From positions 35,837,448 through 35,901,447 of the forward strand of contig NC_089829.1 in NCBI RefSeq assembly GCF_035046505.1: a stretch of 64,000 nucleotides of DNA, given 5' to 3'. Under the pieces are notes generated by a model, which worked only from the letters and a program-made list of their open reading frames with translations, ran no database searches and had not been told where the DNA came from. Shown here piece by piece: positions 41,985-52,814 of this stretch; position 1 is the stretch's first letter, and each line of letters opens with the position of its first letter. A program made the translations under genes and the position numbers. The DNA comes from Tiliqua scincoides. Taxonomy: Eukaryota; Chordata; Lepidosauria; Squamata; Scincidae.

Positions 41985-42365
41985 CTGAGTGACAGGACCA
42001 TTGCATCATGGACAACTGCATCCCAGTCAAGTGCATCCCAGAATTGGACATTTGTGTCCACTCTTCTTGTGCCCTGGACATTTGTGTCCCAATATATGCA
42101 TTTTTATATCAGATGTACTTTTCAATTTTTGAAAAGCAAAGGTAGGGTTAGGGTTAAGGTTGGAATAAGAGGTTTATGATAGATAACATAGGGTTTGCTC
42201 CCCAGTTATAGTTTGTTGGTTGCCCAATTACAGTGGGATGCAAATAACCAGGATGCCCCCTCCCCCCCACCCAAAAAAAAGATAAAAATGTCCAGGATGC
42301 CAATGACCAAAATGCATTTGATTGGGACACAATTTTCCAAGACCGATGCAAATGCCCCAGCATTG
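41985..42365. repeat. Unclassified repeat with GGACATTTGTGTCC units and TTAGGG-like core
   Basis: GCATCCCAG, GGACATTTGTGTCC and GGACATTTGTGTCCC recur at 42022-42092. The centre has GGTAGGGTTAGGGTTAAGG at 42140-42158, and the right part (AATGTCCAGGATGCC, then GGGACACAATTTTCC) is an approximate inverted echo. This looks like a palindromic MITE, but I do not know its family. Confidence 0.5.
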
Positions 42366-43209
42366 CTTCACTATGTTTTATTCACTGTTTGTATGCATAT
42401 TACGATTAGAAGCATTTACTTCTGGATAGCTGGGTGATGGCCACATCTCAGAGTGGTTCCTGAACTTTTTGCTTCTCCTTTCTATTCAGGACAGTCAGTC
42501 ACCGAGGTGGCCTATAGCATCCCCATTCTAATAAAAACCCTTTATATTAAGTGTGTCAGTGACAGCTTTCGCAAAAGCACTGAAGTAATTCTGCAGTGCC
42601 CACACAGCTATCAAAAGTGCTGAGCCAAGTCCTTTCTCAATGTGTCTCTTTGGCCTTCTTCAGCCATATTTACAAATTCTTATACATCTAGGCAAACCTT
42701 TAATTACTCCTCAGGAACACAATGATGTCGTAATGGTGATACAGTAATAAAAAAATCTCACTTTAAAATGAGCTACCATAGATCATTATTGACTTGGGGA
42801 TGTGAGCTGTGAGGGTTAACACTAAAGATGCTTTTTTTTTTTTTTTTTTTTTGGTGCACTCATTTCTGGAAAGGAGTTTTACTTTTGTTGTTAATCCAAC
42901 ACACTTTTTCTCCACAGTAACTTTGAATCAAAGAAGAATTTGCTTTGGGTCTGGTAAACTCTCATTGGTTGACAGTGACTGTGGCTAAGACAATGCAGTT
43001 CTTTAGGACTGACAGTAGGAGAGGGGTGTTCTCCTTGGAATAAATAGCCAGAAGAAAACATCCTAATGATGAAATGAAGTGTTGATTTTTTTTAAAAAAA
43101 ATTGTAATCGTATTACGGCATGGCTATTGAAGCATGGCTCTGGGGGACAGAATGATGCTCTCCTGCACTGTAAAATTTACCACTGGTTCTACCACCAAGC
43201 TATGGATGC
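42366..43209. other. Gene-free stretch
   Basis: It has a 22-base T run at 42831-42852. The remainder appears unique and has no frames of interest. Confidence 0.35.
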
Positions 43210-43277
43210 TCCTGATGAATGAAGCTGTCTGGTACAGAGCAAGACCATTCATCCATCTAAGTCAGTATTGCCTACAT

Positions 43278-43870
43278 CAGGGATGTCAAACTTGTATCAT
43301 AAAGAGGGCCACAGTTAGCATTCATGGTGCCTCCTGAGAGCCAGAAGTGACATCAATAAGCAAGCAGTGACATCATTAAGCAGATGATGGCCAGAAATAA
43401 GCACTTCATTCTCACATCAAAACTCATTAGCTGCAAATGACAGAAAAGAAAATGTGCAAAGCATGATCATGTTTTCAAGATATGAGAAAGTCCAATTATC
43501 AAGCTGGGAGAGCCCAATTATAACGGAGTCTGGATAAATGGCTTATGGGGGCCACATTTGACCCACGGGCATTATGTTTGACACTCCTGGCAGTGGCATC
43601 CCTGGCATTAGAGCCAGGGGGCAATGTGGTATTGGGCAAGCTAGTTGTTGCGTGGAGTCCCAGAGTTCTCAGAAAGCCTCCTAAGCCTCCAGAGGGGCCT
43701 TTAAATAGTACTTCCAGTTTTACAGGCTCAGAAGGCAACATTGCATGAGGCTCCAGAGTGCCCACATAAGCAAGAGGAGCGCTAGTATTGGAGGCAGGCA
43801 CTAGCCTCGGGAGCACACTCTGTGGTCATGGCCGTGGGTGTGACATCACCCAGGATCACCACTGACCCCG
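43278..43870. mobile_element. hAT-type MITE 1 (GGTGTCAAAC family) in the SINE
   Basis: It begins CAGGGATGTCAAACT, and its right part GTTTGACACTCCTG is reached at 43576-43589, where MITE 2 enters. The last bases resume as ACCCCG at 43865-43870. The flanks GCCTACAT (43270-43277) and GTCTACAC (43871-43878) are both versions of the same SINE octamer, agreeing at 6 of 8. The interior matches 38457-38870 without the CR1. Confidence 0.78.
43591..43864. mobile_element. hAT-type MITE 2 in the end of MITE 1
   Basis: It starts CAGTGGCATCCCTGG and ends CAGGATCACCACTG. ACTCCTGG on the left and ACCCCGG on the right are degraded copies of one target octamer, the terminal bases of MITE 1. It is the uninterrupted sister of the outer element at 8841-13036 and spans its interruption point intact. 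Confidence 0.78.
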
Positions 43871-43926
43871 GTCTACACTAACAGACTACAGCTCACCAGT
43901 GATTCAGATGAGGTCTTTCTTCCAGC

Positions 43927-44191
43927 CAGTAGTATAGCTAGAAAAAGAACAAAACAGTAAGTATTGCAGACGACACCACATGCCATATAAGTGACCCTCC
44001 CACTCACCATCATAGCCATTCAGGACAGCGAAAGCAATAGGCAGGTGCTTTTTGAACAAAATGATGTCTCCTGTGCGTTGCCGTTGCTGTCTGGAATGGC
44101 TCTGACAGCGAAGGGAAGGGGCTCCTTACACAGTGCATTGTGGTGCACGCAATACTAACCATTTTGACCCCCCTCCCCGGTTATGCTACTG
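43927..44191. mobile_element. hAT-type MITE 3, sister of 1692-1943
   Basis: The left end CAGTAGTATAGCTAG mirrors the right end GGTTATGCTACTG. The octamer CTTCCAGC is identical at 43919-43926 and 44192-44199. The body is 265 bp without a coding frame. The perfect TSD makes this the best boundary for the family. Confidence 0.92.
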
Positions 44192-44339
44192 CTTCCAGCT
44201 CTACCTGGAACTTCCAAGGATTAAATCTGGAATCATCGGTATGCAAAACACCTGCTATGCCACTGAGCGAGAGCTCCTTCCCAATCCAAATGCATGTAAG
44301 TTGCATTAGCAAGCTGTTAGCCTGATGCGTGTAAGTTAT

Positions 44340-45290
44340 TCCTGATACAAGCCAAATGCACACTATTTAAAACATGCACAAAAAAACATATAGGAATGCT
44401 TCCCGGAACAAGACGATTCTTTTATTTTGGTTAATTAAATTGCATTTCTCAAAATTGGGCAAGGTAGGAAGTGACAGGATTAACAAGTGCACTCGACGGG
44501 GTTTTGATGTTGCCTTGATTAGATCAGGAATATTTTCTGTCGAAGCAGGAACTAATGAAGCGGTCTTTGCGATGTGAATGAATGCACGACCCTAGTTTAT
44601 CTCAGGATCTTCATAAAGAAGGCATCTTAACTGTCAGCAAAGCCCAACCAAGAGTGAAAATGACATTAGCAAAAAGCTAAGCAAAAGGTCAGTAGAGCAG
44701 AAGGGGGGGGATATTCTCCCTCCCCCCCCCCTTTGGATTAACCAGCACTGGAAAATATAGAAATGTACCGCACTGCTTTTAAGAGCAAAACTGTTTTGAG
44801 ACCAGGAGAAGTGCACATGCCATTTTCCAATCCTAATAGTTTTCCTTCTTTGCAAGATAAAAGAAAAATAAATCTATTCAAAACTACTGCCTTTAAAACT
44901 GTGCTTAGGGAATTCTGCTTTTGCCTTTCCAATTAACTCCATCACTGTGCTCCGATTATATTTAATTTCCTAATAATCTTGTGGGTAAACCACAAGGTTT
45001 CCTTCTGCTTGGGGAAAGGGGGAAAAAAAAAAAAACTTCTGGGTTTGAGTTGCTTGATTGCCTTTAAGGACCACATTGTTCTCTCGAAGCTGCCAGAATC
45101 CTTTTTTCTTCTGCAAAATCCTCAGAAAAAAAGCATTTCCATCTGCTTTGGCTTGGACTCTGCATTGGTTGCAGTACAGGTCTGGAAAGTATTCTAACTT
45201 TCTCTTTATCACAGATGCTTGGAAGGGCTTCAGTTGCTGCAGCCTGAGGATGTAGACCAAGCTCCTTGGTGACCTGTGCTGTAATCCTTG
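44340..45290. other. Candidate conserved non-coding block
   Basis: A repeat-poor block with GGTTAATTAAATTGC (44429), CTCGACGGGG (44492) and TTTGCGATGTGAATGAATGC (44566). It has a C/G homopolymer at 44705-44731. The paired frames at 44970-45260 have no domain. Confidence 0.28.
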
Positions 45291-45936
45291 GCCTCTCCTG
45301 GTTTATTTGAGAGACTGGCCAAACTGATTAGGATTCAGTCAATGCCTTCTTAAGAAGGGGTTGATTCAAAGGGGTCTACAGGAGGCCATTATGAGAGCTT
45401 TGGATTCTGGGTATCATAGACTTGTGGTTTGATGTTCATGGAGAGTAAATATATTTTAGAATTTAAAGGTTTCTTAGATATTGCAGTTGTCAAACATCTC
45501 TCTTGCGGCTCTCAAACTTCTGAAGTTTATTGTATGTGGCTCTTACTTTAAGCAAGTTTGGCCACACCTGAAATACACTAAACCACAATAAACAAGGACA
45601 TTCACACTCAAGGGATTTTTATCCTGTATATCCTCCTGGTGTTTCTGAGTCTCTGAAAGCATCTTGGAAGCAAAGAACTTTTTTTTTATATATCAGTCAG
45701 TCTATCAGTATTCTTGACCAATCTACCAGCTGTCAAACCTCAACGCTTAGAGGTGTGCTGCAGGACAGAACTGTGAAAGGAATCTTAGCAGCTTTTCATT
45801 GTGGGGCATTCTAGCCAGGAAAGACCATGTGAAGGACTGAGCAGTAAGGCTTTGTACACGAAGCTTATAAGTCAGTTTTTGGCCATAGCTTTGAATGAAT
45901 CATTCATTTATTGTACTTTGAATGACTGAATCCATA
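45291..45936. other. Gene-free stretch
   Basis: No repeat or gene is recognised. Confidence 0.35.
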
Positions 45937-46030
45937 TTTTATTATTTTATTAATTTATTCCCCACCTTTTTGCCCAACGGGCACACACAAGGCGGCTTAC
46001 AAACACTTTAAAAATACAACATTAAAAACA
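45937..46030 (-). mobile_element. LINE/SINE tail in reverse
   Basis: TTATTTTATTAATTTATTCC then CCACCTTTTTGCCCAACGGG and AAGGCGGCTTACAAAC is the reverse complement of the shared GGGCGGGATATAAAT 3' module and the sequence before it. Confidence 0.6.
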
Positions 46031-46101
46031 ATCATATCTGCCACTTTTCCAAGTATCATTCATACACATGCTCCACCCCTTTCAAGAATAATCCTTGGAT
46101 A

Positions 46102-46420
46102 CAGGATAGCCCTCGTTATCCTCAGGATCTATTCCCAGACCCCCTGCACATAACAAAACCCACGGATAATGGAATCCATAGATGGGAGTCATCAGAGGAC
46201 CTCCAGATGCAACCAGAACTGCCTTCCAGTCATATCCTAAGGTGTTCTGAGGCCCGTAGAGATCACAAGCAGCCTCCCTTGGCCTTGGGAAAACCTCCGG
46301 GACATGACTGGAAGGTGATTCTGGTCACATCTAGGAGGTGAGGTGAGGCCCTCCAGTGTGGGTCCTGTACTGAGTCAAAGCTGCGGGGGCCAAACTTGCG
46401 GATGAAGAGATCTTTATCTG
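46102..46420. mobile_element. Pogo-like MITE
   Basis: The left end CAGGATAGCCCTCGTTATCC and right end GGATGAAGAGATCTTTATCTG are inverted counterparts. TA flanks both (46100-46101 and 46421-46422). The body is 319 bp with no transposase frame. It is a relative of 33050-34788. Confidence 0.78.
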
Positions 46421-46699
46421 TACTTCTTTATGGTCCATCACAAATGGAGACTATTCTGAAATTCTGCTCAGAATGAATTGCTGCATGGGATACAGCCATA
46501 GAAGATTCAAGTACAAGAAGACATTTTTTGGGACATTTAGGAAGTCGTCTGTTGAAGCTTTGTTGGACTGAAAATGGCAGCCAATGAGGAGCTAGTTGAG
46601 CAGGCCATGAAAGGGGGGAAAAGTAGTGATTTTCTAAGACTATTGTTGCTTAGAAGTCATGAAGCAAGTAAAAGGACTCTGCCCTTCCAGTTAGTCTTA

Positions 46700-47232
46700 T
46701 GGCCCAATCCTAAACTGGCTACTGCCAGCAGGGCAAGCATGCACGCTGTTGCAAATGTGCCCTAAGGCGGTGAAGATGATTGTGGCACTGACAGATAGCC
46801 ACCAGTGACCTGCCAGCACCAGTCGGAGCCCAGTGTGTATCAGAGCACATTGACTTATGATGGGACAGTGGAAGAGTGAGGAAAGGGCAGAACGGAGGCA
46901 GGAAGGGGTGTAATGGGGTAGGGGAGGGCAGGAAAGGGGTGGATCAGGCCCAGTGGGGAGCTTGAACAGCAGCAGTGGCTACCACTGTATCATATCCCCC
47001 TCCCTGGGTTGATTTCCAGACATGGGTTTGCTCAGATTTGCACCAGCAATTTTGCTCATGCAAACCCAAGTATCCCCATAGCGGCTTCTAGGACTTACCC
47101 CAGGGGAAGGGGAAGAATGTCCCCCTACTTCAGGGAGACCTCTAGCAGTCTCTCTTTCCATGCTGGATACAGGAGAGGTCATTTTAGAGCCTCTACACAG
47201 CTGTGCGAAAAGGTTGGGTAGGATTGGGCAGT
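46700..47232. mobile_element. MITE of the CCCAATCCTA / TAGGATTGGG group
   Basis: It starts GGCCCAATCCTAAACTGGC and ends TGGGTAGGATTGGGCAG. The right-end phrase is repeated at about 47242-47260. Frames on both strands (46979-47239 and 47009-47221) mirror each other and have no domain. Confidence 0.65.
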
Positions 47233-47641
47233 TACGCATCTTTGGGTAGGATTGGGCAGTGACCTACTCACTGAGCTGCTCTCAGCATGGACCTGCCTTT
47301 GAAAAGGATTTGGAAGCTTCAGGTTTGGCCAAATGCAGCATCCAGACTGCTGATGGGAGCCTGGTTTGGGGATCTTATAAACACCAATATGAGTTTCACT
47401 GGCTCCTGATTTGTTTTTTTTAGTTCAAATCTGAACTGATTGGAACTGAAACTTCTTAAAGATCTTCTGTTCTCATTTGAGCCAACCCTTATGCTTAGAT
47501 CAATGGGATAGAGCCCACTTTCCATCCCTCTGCATTTGAGGTGTGTCTGGCAGAGGCAGGGGACATGATCTTCTTGGAGGTAGCACGTTGATTGTGAAAT
47601 TCACAGCCACAGGAGGCCTCATTGATTTTGTTCCTCTATGC

Positions 47642-48060
47642 CAGGGGTGTCCAAAGTTTTTGGCAGGAGGGCCACATCATCTCTCTGACATTGTGTCAGG
47701 GGCGGGGGGGGAAGAATTAATTTACATTTAAAATTTGAATAAATTTACATAAATTTATATAAATGACTGAAGGTCTTGCAATAGCTCAAGGCCTATAAAA
47801 GGCCTGGCACAAAGCCTTTGCTGCCGCTGCTGCATCACAGACGTGAAACAGCAAGCAGTGGAGGGAGCCCTCATCCCACAGCTCACGCAAGAGGTCAAAC
47901 AGTTGCTCTCACGCTAAGAACAGCTGTGTCGGGCCAGTGCGGGCTCCAACAAATCTCCGGAGGGCCAGAGGCTCATTGGAGACTGGGGTCTCCCTGAGGG
48001 CCGCATTGAGAGTCCTCGAGGGCCAGAAGTGGCCCCATGGCTGGGGTTTGGGCACCCCTG
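47642..48060. mobile_element. hAT-type MITE with perfect TSD (CAGGGGTGTCCAAAG family)
   Basis: The left end CAGGGGTGTCCAAAGTTTTT mirrors GGGTTTGGGCACCCCTG. CTCTATGC flanks it exactly (47634-47641 and 48061-48068). It is 419 bp, and its sister is at 54870-55334. The middle holds TTTACATTTAAAATTTGAAT followed by GGCCTATAAAAGGCC, a TATA-like palindrome also present in the sister. Confidence 0.95.
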
Positions 48061-48140
48061 CTCTATGCCTTCAGGTGACAGATTAAAATGGTGCTGTCAA
48101 GATAGTATTTGCTTAGACTGCCTCTTGGACATATTAAAAG

Positions 48141-48215
48141 CTGCAATCCTATATGCACTTTCCCATTGAGCACAATGTGGGTAACCTCTGAGTAGACATG
48201 CATAGGATTGTGCTG
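48141..48215. mobile_element. Palindromic MITE (CAATCCTAT family)
   Basis: CTGCAATCCTATATGCAC at the left and CATGCATAGGATTGTGCTG at the right are inverted. The interior CCCATTGAGCACAATGTGG matches the 14782 copy. About 75 bp. Confidence 0.8.
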
Positions 48216-48419
48216 TAAGAATCTGTATTTACACATTGAAATTTCACACATTGTGACACTGAAAGAAAACATCACTGTTCCTTCCAAGGCAAAAGAGTCT
48301 GAGAATTTTTCAAGGAAAGCCAAATGATTTTGAACAAGACAAGTGAAATATAAACGTGCATACCCAAAACTGTGATTTGGAACCCCAGCAGTCAACCCTT
48401 TTGACACAATCCGAGGCTC

Positions 48420-49180
48420 ATGTATGACTTTGATTTTTCAACACAGGCCTTGTGATATGTGTCAAAACCATACATTCGTTTGCTGTATCTGCCATTTTTG
48501 GCACTGGAAACCTAATGCTCTGCTCGCACATTATCCCATTACATGTTCATAATGTGAAAGAACTATGGGGAAAGACAACTAGCAAAAAATATTGGCAATG
48601 TGAGTTAATGAAAAGCTCACATTTTCTAACTACTGTTTAACTAATTAAAATTGAATTAAAGGAATATAGCATTAACTATGTCAACTGTTTTGCATTAAAA
48701 AGTTGTTAAATATATCATGCTGTTTGTAGGCAGCTTTTTGCAACAGCTAATTGTGAGAAATAGTCATGTACGATCTAATTGCATAACTGGGTAGCGTATA
48801 AAATTCACAATTAGGTGAATTATATTTAGTAAAATATGTTCAAATACATTGTTTTTTAGATTGTAGGGTTTTATGGAAGCATAATGGAATTGAAGCACAT
48901 TTTTAATTACCTAATTATTGCCATTTTCCAAGTCCACTTACACCATAATTGGTCTTATTTTCCAAGTCCAGGCTTGGAAAAAGAGACTCAGTCTAATTAT
49001 GTAGAAATCTTTTACCTGTACAAAGGAATCCTCTGTTTTTATATCCAAATATTACTTGAGCACATGAAATTCAGTCTTCAAAGTGGTATGACTCTCCAGT
49101 CACTAATCTGCTCTGCATGGCTGGACAAGTTTTGAAATCACTATCAGTGCCCCTAGTTTTGAGCAATTAGATGTGTGTCA
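48420..49180. other. Candidate conserved non-coding block, AT-rich
   Basis: No transposon signature is seen. Many homeodomain-type cores occur: AACTAATTAAAATTGAATTAAA (split at 48640-48662), AGCTAATTGTGAG (48746) and TTTTTAATTACCTAATTATTGCC (48900-48922). The tandem phrase TTTTCCAAGTCCA occurs at 48925 and 48959. No coding frame of interest. Confidence 0.35.
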
Positions 49181-49404
49181 ATTTTATATCTCTTTCATTG
49201 CTAAGTTGTCACCTAATATGCTGGGGTCTGGTGTGGATGAAACCGATACCCACGTACCCATTCAAAAGTGGCATTGCTTGATCAGAGTGGACAATTGCTG
49301 CATAGCATTTTCAACCCTATCAACCAATGAGGAAGCGTTGAGGATGACCTCAAAACTTTATCCTTCTGCTCCGCTCAGCTGTGCTACGGTCATGTATCTG
49401 CTAG

Positions 49405-49475
49405 GCTGTAATCCTATGTTTGTGAACTTGGGAGTATGTTCCATTGAACTCATTGGGGCCTACTTCAGAGAAAAC
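49405..49475. mobile_element. Palindromic MITE remnant
   Basis: GGCTGTAATCCTATGTTTGTG then GAGTATGTTCCATTGAACTC and TTGGGGCCTACTTCAGAG follow the 14782 family, but the right terminus is lost. Confidence 0.65.
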
Positions 49476-49479
49476 AGGC

Positions 49480-50219
49480 AAATGACCTAAGGACCAACCG
49501 AAGCAGCACTGGCTTGACACACTGCACGGTGACATAAAAATTACCCACCTACACCTCGACCAAGCCCACAACTGAGAGTAATGGTGACTCTGATCCAGAA
49601 TAGCAGAACTTGCCACCACATGGGACAAACAGTAAAGAAAAAGAAGAAGAAGTAGACTTACACAAAATGTGAATGCTAATCTTCACACAGTATATGCTAA
49701 TTTTGACTGCTGATCTTCACACAATACAATCAGAGATCTCAGGAAATTTCTGGCTCCTGTCCTTTGGCTCCTGGGTCTCCTTTTTTTAACCCCGAGCCCA
49801 GGTAAGATGTACCCCTTGCATACCCTCTCATGGGCCATGGTGAGACTGGAAAATGTAAGAGCCCAGGAAATTTCAGGCCCCCTCCGTTGGCTCCTGGGTC
49901 CCGTTTCTTGACCCTAAGACTGAGTACAATTTAGCCCCTGCACTCTGCTTAGGAACATAGGATGTCATCACTGATGAACAACAGTGCAGGAGGATGATCA
50001 CCTTGAAGCTTTGCTTCTAAGATTTCCTAAGGCATTCCTAAGGTCACTGTGGGACACAGGATGCTGGACTGGACCATTGACTTAATGGAGTACCCTTCTT
50101 TTTTACCTTGATTTGGTGGTCCAAATATGAATGCCTAACATAAAAAAGATGACCATATAAATTTTCCTTGTCAACTGAAACCGAATGTCAGAGAAAAATA
50201 TTGACACCCTACACACACA
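49480..50219. other. Gene-free stretch with a local duplication
   Basis: CTCAGGAAATTTCTGGCTCC (49738) and CCCAGGAAATTTCAGGCCCC (49863), each followed by TTGGCTCCTGGGTC, show a 125-bp direct repeat unit. No gene is seen. Confidence 0.45.
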
Positions 50220-50720
50220 CAGGCATGCATGCTCACACAGCAGCCTTTAAAGATGATGAACGCTTTTTGATGTATTATTTCATATGGAGAGTGTGTACAT
50301 CCACTTACTGCTAGGGGGAAAAATTGCAGAGAAAAAAGCTCTATCTTTCTACAGCGATTTTTTTTAAAAGGGCAAATAGAAGGAAAGTCATCTTCACTGA
50401 TTGTGCAAAATGATATATTCTTTTTAGGCGAAAATTACAAGGAAAGAGAAGGAGAAAGGCCAGGAAGAAGAGCAAGGCTCTTAGCAAAGGTGGACACGTT
50501 GAAAGAGCATTATTGGCGCAAAATTAGATAGAGCGCCATCTCTTGTGCTCGGTGTTTAAATGAGTTTAAGTAAAAGTACTCCCAGTTGCCATGGGAGGTA
50601 AAAATCACATACATGAAACAGTAATCTGGGAGGACTCTTTGGGAAATTCTGGAGCATTAGCAATCTTTACAACTGCCTCAGCAGAGAGGCAGAGAGTGCT
50701 ATAGAATTCAACAGATAGAT
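50220..50720. other. Candidate conserved non-coding block
   Basis: Repeat-poor, with TATTGGCGCAAAATTAG (50512), ATAGAGCGCCATCTCTTGTG (50528) and GTGTTTAAATGAGTTTAAG (50551). CG-containing words survive in AT-rich surroundings. No coding frame. Confidence 0.3.
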
Positions 50721-50944
50721 AAGCAGGGAGGGTTACGGTCTGACCATGACGAGAGCTAAGAGAATGAGGTTAAAATCAAGTCTACTCTGATTTGAATCTC
50801 ATCCTGAGATTTTACCAGATGGATTTCGGCAAGTCACTCAGTCTCAGTTTTCTCCACCTGCAATAAGGTGGTAATCATACATGCATACGTCAACTCAACT
50901 CAACTCAACAAACCTTTATTAGGTATAGATACATGCAAACCTTA

Positions 50945-51445
50945 AAGCAGAGCTATTCAAACTTGGGCGTCGAGATGCCCCAGCCTGAGAGCCCTGGCCT
51001 CTGCCCCCTTAAGAGGCAGGGCAGAGCAGGGGGAAGGCAGCGATGCGATCTCCAGGATCGCATCGCTCAGGGGACTGCAGGGACTGGGATGTACTCACCA
51101 GTCCCTGCAGCAGCCATCTTGGGGTGTGGGTAGCCCTGCATGAGTGCCTGCAGGGCTCCCCAGGCTTCCAAAAGTGAAAGTGGAGCAATCGCGCTCCACC
51201 TCTGCAAAACCGGAAGAGGAGTGTGATCGCTCCACTTTCACTTTTAGAAGGCTGGGGAGCCCTGCAGACTCTTGCACAGGGCTCCCCACACCCCAGGACG
51301 GCTGCTGCAGGGACTGGTGAGTGCACCTCAGTCCCTGCAACCTGCCCCCTGCAGCCTTCCCCCGCTGCCTCCATCCCCTCCCCTGCAAGGACTTACTGCT
51401 CTCTTCAAACTCCCTGAGAGTTAAAAAACCGCAGCCTTAAAGGGT
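50945..51445. mobile_element. hAT-like repeat containing a large palindrome
   Basis: The left part (CAGAGCTATTCAAACTTGG) resembles the CAAACT-type hAT ends and shares its interior with 30101-30411. At 51040-51067 an 11-bp stem AGCGATGCGAT/ATCGCATCGCT is perfect. The centre is a 265-bp imperfect palindrome (next entry). Frames on both strands are mirror images and carry no domain. Confidence 0.55.
51075..51339. repeat. 265-bp imperfect palindrome
   Basis: The arms of about 125 bp fold around 51200. GCAGGGACTGG...CCAGTCCCTGC, GGGGTGTGGGTAGCCCTGC and AAAGTGAAAGTGGAGC on the left meet GCTCCACTTTCACTTTT, GGGCTCCCCACACCCC and GCAGGGACTGGTGAG on the right. The arms also contain shorter internal stems. 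The mirror frames here (51009-51417) follow from this symmetry. Confidence 0.88.
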
Positions 51446-51669
51446 TGTTGTTGCAGAGACTTCAACAAATTAATACATGCAACAAGGCATTTTTGACAGA
51501 ATAATCCAGGCAGGAGCCACAATATTATTCATTAATAATAATATTTTTATTAATAAATAATATTCATTGTTATAATGATGATGACAATTTATATTACATC
51601 ATCAACGTCTGTGCCAGTTTTTGCCCTAAGGAAAAATATCCCAAGCCCCAAGGATCTTGCAATCTAAAT

Positions 51670-52117
51670 CAGTGGTCTTCAACCTTTTGTGTGCCATGAC
51701 CCCAATAAATAAATAAATGAAGAGTGAGACTGGGGACTCCATTGTTGATCCCACCCCCCCTTCCAGAACACTATCTGCCCACCCCCACCCCACCCCTGCC
51801 TACTCCCCACCCCGGTTACGCCCTCCCAACACTGTTCACGATAGCCAAATCTCCCTATAGGAGAGCAGAAAAAGTTACTATGAAATCTGGCACTATTTTA
51901 GCACAAAAGCTATTTTAGCACAATTGCTAAGAACCTGAGGAGGACTGGGGCATAATCTCCTGGTACCTGAAGGAGTATACCAGGTGCCTCTCCCTTTACC
52001 GGCTGGTGCTCCACTTCAGTGGTTTTCAACCTTTTTTATTTCCTTAAATTGCCGCAACCCCACAACTGAGGCTTCATGACCCTATTGGGGTCCTGGCCCC
52101 AAAGTTGAAGAAAACTG
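51670..52117. mobile_element. hAT-type element with a duplicated left end
   Basis: The outer left end CAGTGGTCTTCAACC (51670) and right end GTTGAAGAAAACTG (52104-52117) are inverted. The flanks ATCTAAAT (51662-51669) and ATCTTAAT (52118-52125) match at 7 of 8. A second left end, CAGTGGTTTTCAACC, lies inside at 52017. Composition is C-rich at 51750-51835. Confidence 0.75.
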
Positions 52118-52125
52118 ATCTTAAT

Positions 52126-52344
52126 TAGATACTAAAGCGAAGGAAAGGGGGGAGAGAAACAAAAACAACAAGGGATAAATGTGAACAAATGAAGTTATTT
52201 ATACATATAGTCATATGTCCAAGAGCACAGCTTTCCTTAGAACTGATTCACCTTTTAAAAAAATGAAAACAGCATTGCTTTAAAACCGCCTTCAGAATAA
52301 TAAAAAAAAGAACAGCTTTAGTTAAGATTCATACATACTCCATG
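52126..52344. other. Short gene-free stretch
   Basis: AT-rich sequence with A runs. Nothing is recognised. Confidence 0.4.
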
Positions 52345-52495
52345 ACTCTGCCATGCTGAGTTCAACCATTTCTCCATCTAACTCTGCGTAGCCTGCACTG
52401 ACTCCCAGCTGCTCTCCAGGATTTCGGACCCCGCCAACCCTACCTGTGGATATCAGGGATTGCATCTGGAACTATCTACATATGCAGCAGGCGTG
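52345..52495 (-). mobile_element. tRNA-derived SINE, diverged
   Basis: Tail first on the plus strand: TTTCTCCATCTAACTCTGCG, CTGCACTGACTCCCAGCTGC and TCTCCAGGATTTCGG, then ATCAGGGATTGCATCTGGAA (reversed B-box region) and TATGCAGCAGGC. Same family as 43210 and 58516. Confidence 0.7.
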
Positions 52496-52814
52496 CCAGC
52501 ATTTCACCTTTGCTCCTTAGCTCTTTTGGAAGCAGCCACTATAATTCTCATTTCTGCTTTCCTTAGTTTCAAAAGTATGATGATCAAAACAAAACAAAAA
52601 ATAGAAACATCTTCTTTGCAGAATTGAGCTCAAATGCTTCTTTTGCTGTTAACACTTCTATACCTGCCATTGAAATATTGTACAAATCCACATCACGTGA
52701 AAACTGACATGAAAACTGTCAGTTTAGAAAACTGTCTAAAAACAGAGAAAAATCCATAGAAGATATAAAATGATTGTGATAAGCTGTAGGAGATCATTGG
52801 GAATGCCAATAGAC

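Larger units (their letters stand above)
43210..44290 (-). mobile_element. tRNA-derived SINE split by three MITEs
   Basis: On the plus strand the SINE is read tail first. GTACAGAGCAAGACCATTC and CATCTAAGTCAGTATTGCC run to 43277, then 43871-43926 (CTACACTAACAGACTACAGC and following), then 44192-44290. The last part ends with the tRNA head in reverse (CTATGCCACTGAGCGAGAGC, with the B-box region TTAAATCTGGAAT). The three parts join to one collinear copy of the family also seen at 52345 and 58516. The MITE entries explain the gaps. Confidence 0.8.
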
